A stretch of 64,000 nt of DNA. It comes from Mytilisepta virgata. Lineage: Eukaryota; Mollusca; Bivalvia; Mytilida; Mytilidae. The first letter of the stretch is position 1. Each line of letters opens with the position of its first letter. Made by a program: the position numbers and the translations under genes. Shown here one piece after another: positions 10,557-21,812 of the stretch. The notes under the pieces were generated by a model that worked only from the letters and a program-made list of their open reading frames with translations, searched no databases and was not told where the DNA came from. The DNA lies in assembly GCA_028015205.1 (NCBI GenBank), contig CM051508.1:10434001-10498000 (forward strand), written 5' to 3'.

Positions 10557-11544
10557 ATATACTATTGTTGATTTAAATGATACTCAATTCAGCATTTTTA
10601 GTCTGTTTCTCCCCCCACCCCAATGTTGTTAACCTTTACCTCCATATGTATCAAAAGATTTAGATAGTATGTTGAAACACACAAGAAAAAAAACAATTCA
10701 TATGTAATTAAAATTATCAAAATATGTTCTGTTCAAATATAACGGATCAACCTAATTTCTGTAGAAGCTATGCATCTTTTTGCATGAAAAAAGCAAAGGA
10801 ACGCCAATTTTCCATAATTTGGCCCTGAACCGGAAATATTCCTACAAAAGCCATCTTGACCATTCACTACTTAGCAATATGGCCTACATTTTATGCATGC
10901 AAGATTTCAGTCCAGCAGTCTTTGTTGTATTATTAGATATCTACGTTTTTAGCCGTGGGAATTGAAATTGTAATACCCTGAAGCGCTTTTGTGCAGCCTG
11001 AGGTCTAGCTGACGGCTGCAGAGTAGTGCTGAAGGGTTTGGCCTTTTCTGTAGAAAAAAATATGATCGTCAGTCGAAAACCAAAGAAAATGTGACATCAA
11101 TTTAGTTACGAATTTAAGCAGATACTAAATCAATTATGCAGAAAATGCCCTCCTTTCCATGTTGAGGATGGTACCTATGGTACCAACCTCTGAGTTTTGT
11201 GCTGAGTGTGACTTGCTGCATACAGCTTTTTTCTGTTTAATTCTTTCATTTGCAGCTTCTTTGCTTGGGATTTGCCTATCCAGGCAATTACCAAAACTGT
11301 TAACAGATTAATGGATTTATGGACGTGCCTAATATTATTCCCTTAGCTGCTTGGTTACAGGTGATATAAAAATAATAAAATAATGAGTTTTACATAAAGC
11401 AAATATTTATTTTATGTTTTGTATAAATCATAAAAAATACAACACTTAGCACTACAAATAAAATCCATATCAGATCTATATGTACAAAGTATGTTGTAAA
11501 GTTTGAAGAACAGACATGGTGACAAACAATGTAAATTCCCTACT

Positions 11545-11824
11545 TGCAGATATTGGAGTTGTCTCCCATATGAGTTATCTTCCCTGAAAGAAGGTGTCTT
11601 ACATTTAACATATTTTTTTTTATAAAAAAATTGAATTAAATTGAAGTCCTACATCAGACATTGAGAAATGGGGGAAATATGTCTATGAACATACCATTAA
11701 AATATGTGTGGAGGTTACTGTTAGGAAGAATATTTTGCAAACAAATGACATTTTTGTTGATATCTTATGGAAGACACCTTCTCCAAAGAGCAGACAACTC
11801 TGTAAATGGGAGACAACTTACATT
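11545..11824. mobile_element. MITE with AGTTGTCTCCCAT termini (copy 1)
   Basis: The ends AGTTGTCTCCCATATGAG and CTCTGTAAATGGGAGACAACT are inverted. A copy in opposite orientation at 39509-39786 shares both ends and the internal GAAGACACCTT and TTGTTGATATCTATGGAAGAC-like blocks. The open frame at 11661-11876 lies inside and is not a gene. Confidence 0.75.
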
Positions 11825-12179
11825 TAATGAAAAAAGGGATAATATTGGTAATACACTAACAAATGCCCAATCGTAATCCAATCCCTAATATATCTTTCCC
11901 TACACAAAACCCCAATCTAAGAGAACCACTATCTCTATAATGCCAAAGAACCCTTTTTTTCTATAAAATATGAATACTGTAAAAATGAGTCAGAAATGTT
12001 TACATCACAGTGTTCAGTAACATGTTCAATGTTTAACCCTGCATTCTGTGAGATAATTTATTCACAAATTGATATTGGAAAGGGGTTAATTTCAGTCTAC
12101 CATACAACCTGTATCTTAATCACTTTCTAATGCCCTTCATTCAAATTTCTCTTCCATAAAATTTCAGATTATTCAAGCT

Positions 12180-13075
12180 TATCTGGATTGGAAGTGTTTT
12201 GGTTAGTTCTTGTTTGGGAGGTAAAAAGTTCTTCAGTAAAAAATGTATTCAGATGGGCATTGGATAAGCCCGACTCAACAAATTTTGATGCCTTCCACAA
12301 ACCAGAAATCTACGATTACAGAGTTCGCCTCGTTCCCCCACTAATTTTGGTGTGTGGCTGTGTAGCTCCCCGAGATGTACCATTACAGCAAGTAATGATT
12401 GTAGGTCACTTGGTATCCGAGAACTGAACTCAGATGTAAAACTTAAGTCAATGAACCGCAGTAAGTAGGTCAGAGTGACCTAATTTGGTCGGAGGCTGTG
12501 CTACTCCCCGAGATGCATCCTCACACCAAGTTGTATGATTGTAGGTCCATTGGTATCGGAGATCTGAGCTTGGACGTAAAACTAACCTAAGTCAATGAAG
12601 CATGATAAGTAGGTCCGACTGACCTTATTTTGGTGGGAGGCTGTGTTACTCCCCAAGATGTACCCTTACACCAAGTAATATGATTGTAGGTCCCTTGATA
12701 TTGGAGAACTGAACTCGGACGTAGAACTTAACCAAAGTCAATGAAGCGTGATAAGAAGGTCAGAGTGACCCAATTTTGGTAGGAGGCTGTGTTACTCCCT
12801 GAGATGCACCCTCACACTAAGTAATGTGATTGTAGGTCACTGTATATTAAAACTGATTTTTGACATAAAACTTAAAAGCCAGTCATCCGCATAATATGGG
12901 TCATGTAACCATCATCTTATGTCACATGGTCAGTCTCTCACCTGCACACAAAAATATATGACCCTAAGTCAACTAGTAACTGAGAACTGGCTGTGGTCGC
13001 GGACATGCACACGGACGTGGACGCCAGGGTGACTCCAGTAGTCCCCCTCAACTTTGTTGAGGCGAACTAAAAATT
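12180..13075 (+). mobile_element. Pearl-like element, about 150-bp core repeats
   Basis: A unit holding GGAGGCTGTGTTACTCCCCGAG, ATGATTGTAGGTC and AAGTCAATGAA recurs about four times between 12290 and 12900. After it come GGACATGCACACGGACGTGG and the terminal hairpin CCTCAACTTTGTTGAGG with GCGAACTAAAAA. The element probably starts at the GTTCGCCTCGTTCCCCC block near 12322. The 12188-12427 open frame spans this edge and shows no family resemblance. Confidence 0.7.
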
Positions 13076-13287
13076 CCATATGGAAAACATGAATTTTGAT
13101 TTAAAGTAAATGAAAACTATATGATAAATAAATCAAAGATAACCCCTAATGATAAATTGAAAAAGTTGATAAAATATTGATTTCATTTTTTTTGGTAGAT
13201 TTATTCAAGCTTCTCTAATACTGGAAATTTGTGTTTGAAATACAAGTTTTATGGTAAAATTTTTAATCTGTAGTTTTATTTCATTAA

Positions 13288-13472
13288 GCTGTATCACGAA
13301 AAGCCAGTTTTTATTGGACAAAGCTGGAGCACTTTTGACCTTTGTCAAAAAAGTGGCATTCTTGGTCAATTAAAAAGGAACTAAACAGAGGTGCCAAGAA
13401 TTGGGTTTTAACTAAAAATTTCAGTTTTGACATTCCAGTGCCAAGACCGCTTGGCTGGTTAGGCCCCATTTT
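13288..13472 (-). mobile_element. Highly decayed SINE (family A)
   Basis: The pieces CACGAAAAGCCAGTTTTTATTGG, AGCTGGAGCAC, CTTGGTCAATTAAAA and the end GCTTGGCTGGTTAGGCCCC follow the order of family A on the minus strand, with many substitutions. It is older than the neighbouring copies. Confidence 0.6.
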
Positions 13473-13888
13473 GTGTTTCGTTATCTGCATATTTCATCGC
13501 ATTAGTAACTGACTGGGAGAAAATTGTACTGTAATTACTTTTAAGACAACAAGTATATATAAATAAATATAAGTTTTACAAAAAAATATTAAATAAAATT
13601 AAAATAAAATTATATAATAGTTATAAGTACAGTGACATCTGTATAGGAAAAACCTGATCAGGCAGAGAATGGAAATCTGTCTTCAAAAAATTGCTTTTCT
13701 TGTGAATGTCAATTGTTTAGGACTAGAACTTTAATGTCAATAGGTTACCAACATATGAAAGTTCTATGGTACATAAATAAAATGTGTGAGTCTTCCAAGG
13801 AAGAAATGTGTCGCCTGCATACAGGAAAAGCTATATTTAAACCAATCATCCCCCCCTTTTCAAAAATGTCAATTTTTACAATTTAAAT

Positions 13889-14002
13889 TTGGGGCGAGTT
13901 GGTATGGGGTGCGTTTGAAGTGGGGCAAATTGTCCTGCACCAGAAAGGGAGGGGGCAAAGAAGTGATCTCAGATCTTAGAATTATTTTTGTAGCTTTAAA
14001 AT
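13889..14002. repeat. Solo copy of the 10437-10556 terminal segment
   Basis: It starts TTGGGGCGAGTTGGTATGGG and ends TTTTTGTAGCTTTAAA, as at 10437-10556. Here it has no inverted arm beside it, so it is a truncated insertion. The preceding GTGTGAGTCTTCCAAGGAAG (13783-13802) matches a repeat head also seen at 25091. Confidence 0.8.
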
Positions 14003-14099
14003 TTGACAATTTTTTTTCTCAAATAATTCCAAAAAGGGAGGTGCACATCTTCAAAAGTGTGCAAAATTTCAGAATGTGCTGGGTTTAGGGTGTTGGAGT

Positions 14100-16150
14100 T
14101 TTGTATTCTGTGACCAACGAAGTGACCCGACTGTTAGACCTGCTTCCGCCTTTGGCATTGCAGGCAAAAAATCAATTTTAGATATGCACCCAAAAATACA
14201 GGATTAGAACTTTGTTATTTTCATGTTGCATCTCAAAGTTTTACAGATTTCACCATATATGTATACAGATAGAACAAAATATGGATTATTCTAATAATAC
14301 TTGTTGTGGTTCATTCTCATTTTCAATGAGCAAATAAAATCTTCACACAAAAACAAAAACATTTCTATTAATTAGATTTCAGTACAAAACAAAACAGAAA
14401 TATTATACATAAATAATTTAATATTGAATATAATGCATCATTTGTTTGATGGGGCATGGGTTCGGGGGGCTGCAGGCCATTTTAATACATTAAAGAGTTT
14501 TTAGTATAGGGGAGCGAAACATGTGCTTATATCTGCATCACTTAGACATTTCTTCTCATTCAAATAATTGCTTATGTGTCTGGGCAGTACAGATCAAACT
14601 CTAATAATTTACCAAAAACAGAACTGGAAAGCAAAAAAATTCAGAGTTTTTACCGAGCAGACTCAGCAGAGTAATAAGGTAATTTTATCGGTGAGCAGAT
14701 TTTCGGCTGAAAATCAGATAAGCCTCACCAATATCTGAGTGGTTGGCATCTTTGGGCCATTTAAAAATAGGGGATTATTAGTGTGCATCACATAATTAAG
14801 CTTATTTCTAAATATACTGAAAATTTACTGCCAATCATTAAATGAACTGAGAAACTGGGAAAATAATGGCACATCAAATAAATATCATTTTTCTTAGTTG
14901 CAGATACTCTAAAAAATTTTAAAAATAGCTTTAAATTCAATACGACTTTTTCGAGATTGATCGCTCTTTTCGATTGAGGTAAATAATGACGTATCACGTG
15001 AGGTTTTGTTAGGCATAGAAACAATAACAATATAGCAGCCCCGGTAAATTTTGCAATAAAAAACAGTACCAGAGTTGCGACAATTTCTGTCCCAAAGGTG
15101 TATATCATGCCATGAACACAGAAAGCTAAAACTCGCCCGATTTGCGTTATCTTTCAAATTTCCCTTAACACTCGTAACCTGGAAAGCGCCATTCTCATGC
15201 CTAACAAAACACTAAAGTCACGTGATCGGAATAATAATTTCTGCCCCTGATGCGGTAATTCCGGACTAAGTCGGAAATCAAGTATCTAATGTTAGCTAGT
15301 AATTATTCTTCTGGTTGATTTTTATATTGTTTACAATTTAAATATGATTTACTTTGCAAATGAACTCAGTCTCTAATTCACTTATGATGTTCTTAGGAAT
15401 GAAGTTTTCGTTTGTATGATTAAAAATAGAAATAAGAGAATTCATAATATTGTTAATTTTACAAGCTTTTTTCAAAACTGGGACATGTTTTCTAGGTACT
15501 GCAATGTTTCAATATGGTTGTTTGTAATTTTTCAGAGACCACATTAATTAGGTATTAACGTCTTGTCCATAAATATAGTTCCCCCATACTGTGAAACACT
15601 TATTATTCTTGGTACACCAATTTTCACGGTTTCGTGGACAATCCAATCTACGAATTTAAAAACACAACAAAATATAGATTTTCAATTATTTCATCAAGAG
15701 GAAACGAAAAAAAACACTTGAGGTCCTTTCCAAGAATGCAATATCATCGTTTAATCTTTAGTAAATATATCTCAAATCGATGAGTATGAATAACAATGTT
15801 GACAGGGAAGAAGATTTTAGTTTACTACAGGAAGAGATTTGGGCTTAGATAAATTATTGAAAATAAATATATACTCCAAATGATGCAAGGGATGTTGTAG
15901 TAAAGTAATATAAGGTTTTAATTATTAATTAATCTAGATGATAAGTAAATTCTTTGATTTTGTTTTTAACTTCAGCAGCAAATATTGTTGGGACAAATAT
16001 TATTTTGAAAAACAGTCTAATGGATATTAGTTAAGATGATAACGATATCATTGATTGCACGTGTTGGATTTATTTAACATTCGATTTTAAACACTCTTCA
16101 TTAATTTTAACTGGCCTCATTTAATTTTTGTTTCGTTAATTTTAAACAGT
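14100..16150. other. AT-rich stretch without recognised features
   Basis: Both strands were read here and only short unsupported open frames were found (for example 14788-15157 on the minus strand, with no recognisable domain). No splice-phase-consistent exon, tRNA or clear repeat boundary was seen. It could be 3' flanking sequence of the kinase gene. Confidence 0.5.
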
Positions 16151-16174
16151 TTTTTTTATCAGAAGTCTGTAAAA

Positions 16175-16425
16175 GTTGTAATTTGGTCACTGTCAAAATG
16201 GCCCAAATTCAGGATGTTATGAGCTATTTAAAGTGAATGATACATGTACCCATTAAAAGACATTTTGGGCTTTTTCTTGTCAGAGTTGCTTATGGAAAAA
16301 TTCTCTTATCATTTTGATATAGCCCAATTTTAGGATGTTAGGGCCAAATGAATGATAACTATGCATACCCCTTAAAGACATTTTGGTCATTTTCTTGAGT
16401 TAGTAATGGTAGAATTTTCTGTTAT
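16175..16425. repeat. Two-copy tandem duplication, about 130 bp
   Basis: GGCCCAAATTCAGGATGTTA (16200) recurs as AGCCCAATTTTAGGATGTTA (16321). In both copies it is followed by TACCC, TTAAAGACATTTTGG and TTTTCTTG blocks. The copies are diverged. Confidence 0.65.
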
Positions 16426-17084
16426 TTTCTATTATTCTGTATGAGTGTACATTAAATAAAAGAAAAGATTATCAGTTTGCGATATTGCAATGTTTTCATT
16501 TGACCTCAGGCTGATAAGAAAATGCAGTAATAAAATAAATGTGGTCTTTTGCCATCTGTTGAGGGTTTCTTTTGAGGCGTAAAAGACTGAAGACTGAGAT
16601 AAAAACTGAATTCCTAGATCCCCTCCATCATATTTTTCACAGCCTAGGAAAAATATATTTTTGATCATAAGAAAAATTCATGAGTTATAAAATTTTCATG
16701 TAAAAAAGAAATTTATCTTTTTTAAAAAAAATAATACAAATAATATCTATTTTTCAATATTTGGCCTTATGGTTTTACAGTTATCACCAAATCACATAAT
16801 TTTATGACATATGTGAGGCAGTCATGAAGAGCATAGAAAAAATAGTTGAATATTTCAACAATCTATCAGTGATGATTTTCCCAGTCAAGAAAATAAAACG
16901 TAATTGTTGTAACAGAAGCCATATTTTTAGGCGTAATAAAGAAAACATAATGGACAAATGCAGATTGCAAAGAGCGGAAATCCACTAAAAAAAAACAAAG
17001 CAAAATCATCCTTGATTCTATACCTTGTAAGAAACACATAAAAACAGAAACACGAGAGACAGACTACTAAAACCTGTCTAATTC

Positions 17085-17397
17085 AAAAACTTAGTCAGTT
17101 TAGGCAGGTGTACAGATTACACAGGTTACTTTACAAAACATTATGCATTGTACTGTCTGACAAGAGATCAGTTTGGACATGTATTCAGATTACACAGGAC
17201 AATGCATCATACAGTCTGACACAAGAGTTAAATTTGGACAGGTTTCCAGTTTACAAAGGGTTTGGTTTTGACATGTGTTCAGATTACACAGGTTTATTTA
17301 CTATAGACAATGCATCATACAGTTTGGCACAAGAGTTTAGTTTTGACAGGTTTCCAGTTTACACAGGGTTTGGTTTAGACAGGTTTCACTGAACAAT
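17085..17397. repeat. Degenerate tandem repeat with TTACACAGG and ACAATGCATCATACAG
   Basis: CAGATTACACAGG, ACAATGCATCATACAGT, CACAAGAGTT and GACAGGTTTCCAGTTTACA recur several times in order, with an approximate 50-110 bp spacing. The 94-codon frame at 17108-17392 is made of this repeat and is not called a gene. Confidence 0.6.
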
Positions 17398-17399
17398 AC

Positions 17400-19100
17400 A
17401 CAGATACATAAATATCACACTCTGATTATGGTTGTCTTTTTTTCCACACCTAACGATATTATAATGAGCAAAAATAATGGCATTAAAAACCTACTAAAAT
17501 CTAAGCATCACAGGTGAAAAAGTTGAATTGCACAAACAAATCTCTAAGTTGATTGAACAAATAAAGATAAAAAATAAATAAACTCTTTCAGAGAAATACA
17601 TCTCGTTTGAAAAAATCATATATACTTTTCTAACTGTAAGTACAATTTCATAAAAAAAAAAAATGAAAAATTTATGTTTCTGGAAAAAATTTTGATAGTA
17701 TGCAAAACTATCTTTGATTAGGTTTATAAAACACAAATACATTTATTGCACATAATTTTCTCAATTAATAAAAAAAAAAATAACTCCTTCTACAATGCTG
17801 ACTTTTTGGAGCTGGCAATCATACATTGTACTTTGACAAGCTTTTAAAAATTAACCTTAAATCTACTTTCTGCAACTTCTGGTTGTAGAATATAAAATAT
17901 ATAGGTGAATGGGTAAAGTAGATTACTCAAAACAAAAATAAACTACCATAATTTCTCTACTTTTTCCTCACCTTTTGAATTTTGTTGAAAAAGTTAAATT
18001 TTGAAAATCTCAAAGTCATTATCAAGTCTTTAATTCCTTTTTTCATGTCATCATTTGTTGTTTTTTGTCATTAAATCTGCAATTTTTGTGAATATTGATG
18101 ATCAAACATCAAAAACATATGAAGCAACAACTCTGCAAGTATGGGACTCCATTTCTTTTTGTTATACTTACAGGTAAATCTCCTGAAAGTCAAAAAAAGT
18201 TCAAGAACAACAAAAACAGAATTTTTTGTCAGTTTTTCAAAATTTCCTCAAAAATATGTGTTTTTTAGTGACAGTAAACATCTATAATGAATAGCAAAAC
18301 TGAATGGTAATGATATTTACAAATAGATGTAATACATTTGCAATATATTGCAGCCATATTATGAACAGTGATCAAAATAAATCTAGCAACATTCTAAAGT
18401 TGCGGTGATGCAGTTGTCTCCCTTAACAAACTATCATTAACAGAGATATTTATCTCCTAATGCTCTCAAGCGGAGGCAACTGGTGATCATTGTGTTGCTA
18501 TGTTTTTGAAATCTCATTGTTCCATAGACTAATATGATAATGATAATTGTATTTTTCAAAAACAAAAATCATTTACAAAAAAATTGCAATAAAATATTGT
18601 AAATTTTGTGTAAGGTTTTCTAATGATAAGTTTTTGTGACTTGAGCAAAAAAATTTTATTTTAAAAAAATGTATATTTCTGAAATTTGAGGCTATATGAA
18701 AATACAACAAGACATGAGCTATCAAAATGACATTAAACCAAGAATTCCTTCATCAATTTTTTAAGCCACTACACCCTCCCCTTCCCCAGGGGCTTGTCAT
18801 ACCCTGGAAACCCTGGTTAAAAATTACACCCAATTGTCTAATAAATCATTTCCTATCTAAAGAAACAGAAATTTTCATCAACTGAACATGTGACTGATGT
18901 TTAATACCACGTTAAAGATATCGTAACCTTATCAAATATTTCTGAACAGATGAATTAAACACAAAGGACAAACACTAACACCAGAAATATATTTCTACAT
19001 AAATATCACAAGATTTTGTCGATCCTGAAATTTTTAAGTATACTTTTAAAAAAAATCGTATTCTGTTGAAAAAAGGAGATTTTTAGTACAAAAAAAGTAA
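17400..19100. other. Probable 3' UTR or 3' flank of the kinase gene
   Basis: This AT-rich stretch lies directly downstream of the kinase stop codon. Minus-strand AATAAA hexamers are present (for example plus-strand TTTATT near 17741 and 18654), but none can be chosen as the true polyadenylation signal. A small inverted pair GTTGTCTCC/GGAGGCAAC spans 18413-18484. Confidence 0.35.
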
Positions 19101-19158
19101 ACAGTTTTATAAAACATACATGTCTTAATAAATACATTAACAAAACAAAATTCTGTGG

Positions 19159-19277
19159 CTACACTCTAACTGTAGTACGTATTCTAGGACGGGGCCGTGC
19201 TGGAGATGACGATTTAAGTAAAAGTTCGTCCATTTCAGGAAGCAACTTAAGTCCAGGAATGTTGAACACAGAAGATG
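19159..19277 (-). CDS. CDK14: Kinase terminal exon E17, 119 bp
   Basis: It encodes [17 protein letters not shown], the family's SSIF...PE motif, then a tail rich in Leu, Ser, Pro and Arg ending RIRTTVRV and TAG. The tail beyond PEMDE differs from vertebrate CDK14. Confidence 0.94.
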
Positions 19278-21781
19278 CTGAAAAAAAGAAAATTTCTGAA
19301 ATGAGTAACATCCATCAGCTATTTTCCATGACCAAGTCACCAAGGGGAGATAATAAAATAGTCTCCATTCAACACTAAGGACCAAAGGAAGACAACTGCA
19401 GTTATCTCCCCTTGCTAACTTGATTGAGGGAGAAAGCTACTAAACTGGTAATTTTTTGTTGTTGAAAAGTTTAAAAAAAAATATTTTTGAGACAACCATA
19501 TTCTGTGAACAACTCACAAACCCTTCTTACCATTTTGAGGACCCTGTTTAATTTGTACATAATATTTGGTTCAGAAATGCCACATATTTTGGGGCCTCGG
19601 TGGCTGAGTTGTCTAGGTAGTTCGTCATGACTACTAATGATCACTAGCCAGTCAACAATGAGGTAGTGAGTTCAAATCTAACCTGTGGAGGGGTGTGTTC
19701 GACAAGGATTGCCAATTTTCCTATCAAAGGTCGGTGGTTCTCTCCGGGTACTTGGGCTTCCTCCACCAATAAAAACTGGCCACCGCGAAATAGCCAAATG
19801 TGCTGAAAACGGTGTAAAACCCAAACTAAACAAACAAACCACACATCTTTTATATAAATTTTAAATGTGATAATAAACAAAAATTGTTTATATTAAAAAT
19901 ATTCTTCTTCTCATCACTGCTATCACTTCAGTGAACCAGTAGCCATACTTGTAAAAGGAAACAACTACTCTGAAAATTTTCCTGGTCTATTTTTAGATTT
20001 TTCCTCGAACTACATACTTCCTTATTTAAATTCCTCATCTCCATGAATGGCATCTTAAGATAGATCAATACTACTATTTTTAACATATAGATTTTTCTAA
20101 TTTTTTAAAGACAGGATGTTGGATGGATATACTTTGAAATTTCAATTTGTAAACAAAGGTCACCGTTTTTGATTTTGAGATAATTGAATCTTAATGTTGG
20201 TAAATTTTATATAGATTATATAGGGACACATAGAAAATCCAAATTTCTCGTACAATAAAAAAACCATGCAGACAGAATTTTTTATAACATTGCGCAAAGA
20301 ACACTTATCTGACATGCTTTCATATTCTAAAAAGAAAGTTTGGGATCACCGTTCTTTTTGTCTTGCTATTTCCAAAAAACTAAAATTTCCTTCCCATTCC
20401 ATTATTGTAGGAAGTTGTCTGGATTTATTCCATTCTTTAGAAACTTACCATCAGGAAGCTCATGAATTTTTGGAGGAAGATCCATAAAATATTCATGTTT
20501 CATGGCTGATTGAGCTGAAATTCTCTTATGTGGACACATCTGAAACACATGATTACAAATTGTTTACATCTGAAACACATGATTACAAATTGTTTACATC
20601 TGAAACACATGATTACAAATTGTCTACATCTGAAACACATGATTACAAATTGTTTACATCTGAAACACATGATTACAAATTGTTTACATCTGAAACACAT
20701 GATTACAAATTGTTTACATCTGAAACACATGATTACAAATTGATTACATTTTGAACTAGGGGTTACTTTGTTGAATTTTCGATGTCATTGTTTTCGGGCC
20801 ATTTAGGGCTGTCTTGGTAAGAGGGATGTTGCTCAAAAGGATAAATATTTCCCCAGGTTTAATACTATAGGACCCTGTTTTATTGACGCTTAATTCGTAT
20901 CCTAAATTTATCATGTGTATATCTGTCCTATTAATGTTTAGGAATTTTTCAGTGTTGAAATAATTTGAAACTGGCACGACCAAAAATATATTTCTTATGA
21001 AACAGCAAATGACCTATTTACTGCCAAAGTAAAGGACTGGGAATCCTCACAGAAATGTTTATTTGAACTTGCTGCCAAACAGGTTAGAATGCTTGGTAAA
21101 ATTTGCATATCTGCTTTTTCTAAGACTCATACAAATAAACTTAATATATTGTAATTTACAAGGATTGGCCATAACTAAAGCTTATTAATTATACTAACCT
21201 GTAAAAAGTGACTAGCAAGCTCTTCTGCCTGAGGAATGAAAGACAACTTTGGAATTGCAAGGGACAATGACGACAACTTATCATACAAGATAAATTTTTC
21301 TGTAAAAAAATTAATTGTTATTAATTCAGGTTATCTCCCTTTGATCAATTAGTTAACAACCTGTTTTATACTTTTCTTATGTTTTACTATTCAGAAACTG
21401 ACAATACTTGTGGAAACGTATTTCTACTCTGGGACGATAAGTCATTTTAAATAAAGAATCTGTTTTTGAATTCATATGGAATTCATAAACATCATAAATT
21501 TCTCTAAATACAAGTTATAATATTGTTTTATCATATATTTAGTACTAAATAAAGGAAAATTGCATATACGATACTGAAAGAACATTGTCAGCTGAATTTT
21601 CTACCATGATGATATCGATATTATCACCCCTTTAACATACCCCTTAAAATGATATTGGTCACATGACCAGAAAAAAATTCTTCACCCTGTTGAAATATAT
21701 GATAAAGCATATAAAACATGTCAAAATCCATATCACATGCCGTATCACCCCTTGGGATAGAGGCCCTCAGGTAATACGGCA

Positions 21782-21812
<31 letters not shown>

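Noticed and set aside
10208..10558. 116-codon proline-rich frame
   Set aside because: It is coded by the right arm of the inverted-repeat element, with a G/C homopolymer inside.
20266..20487. 73-codon plus-strand frame
   Set aside because: It runs antisense over kinase exon E16 and its donor; no independent support.
20536..20745. CRISPR-like regular 30-bp repeats
   Set aside because: The units are contiguous with no spacers, lie in a eukaryotic intron and contain a splice acceptor. It is a minisatellite.
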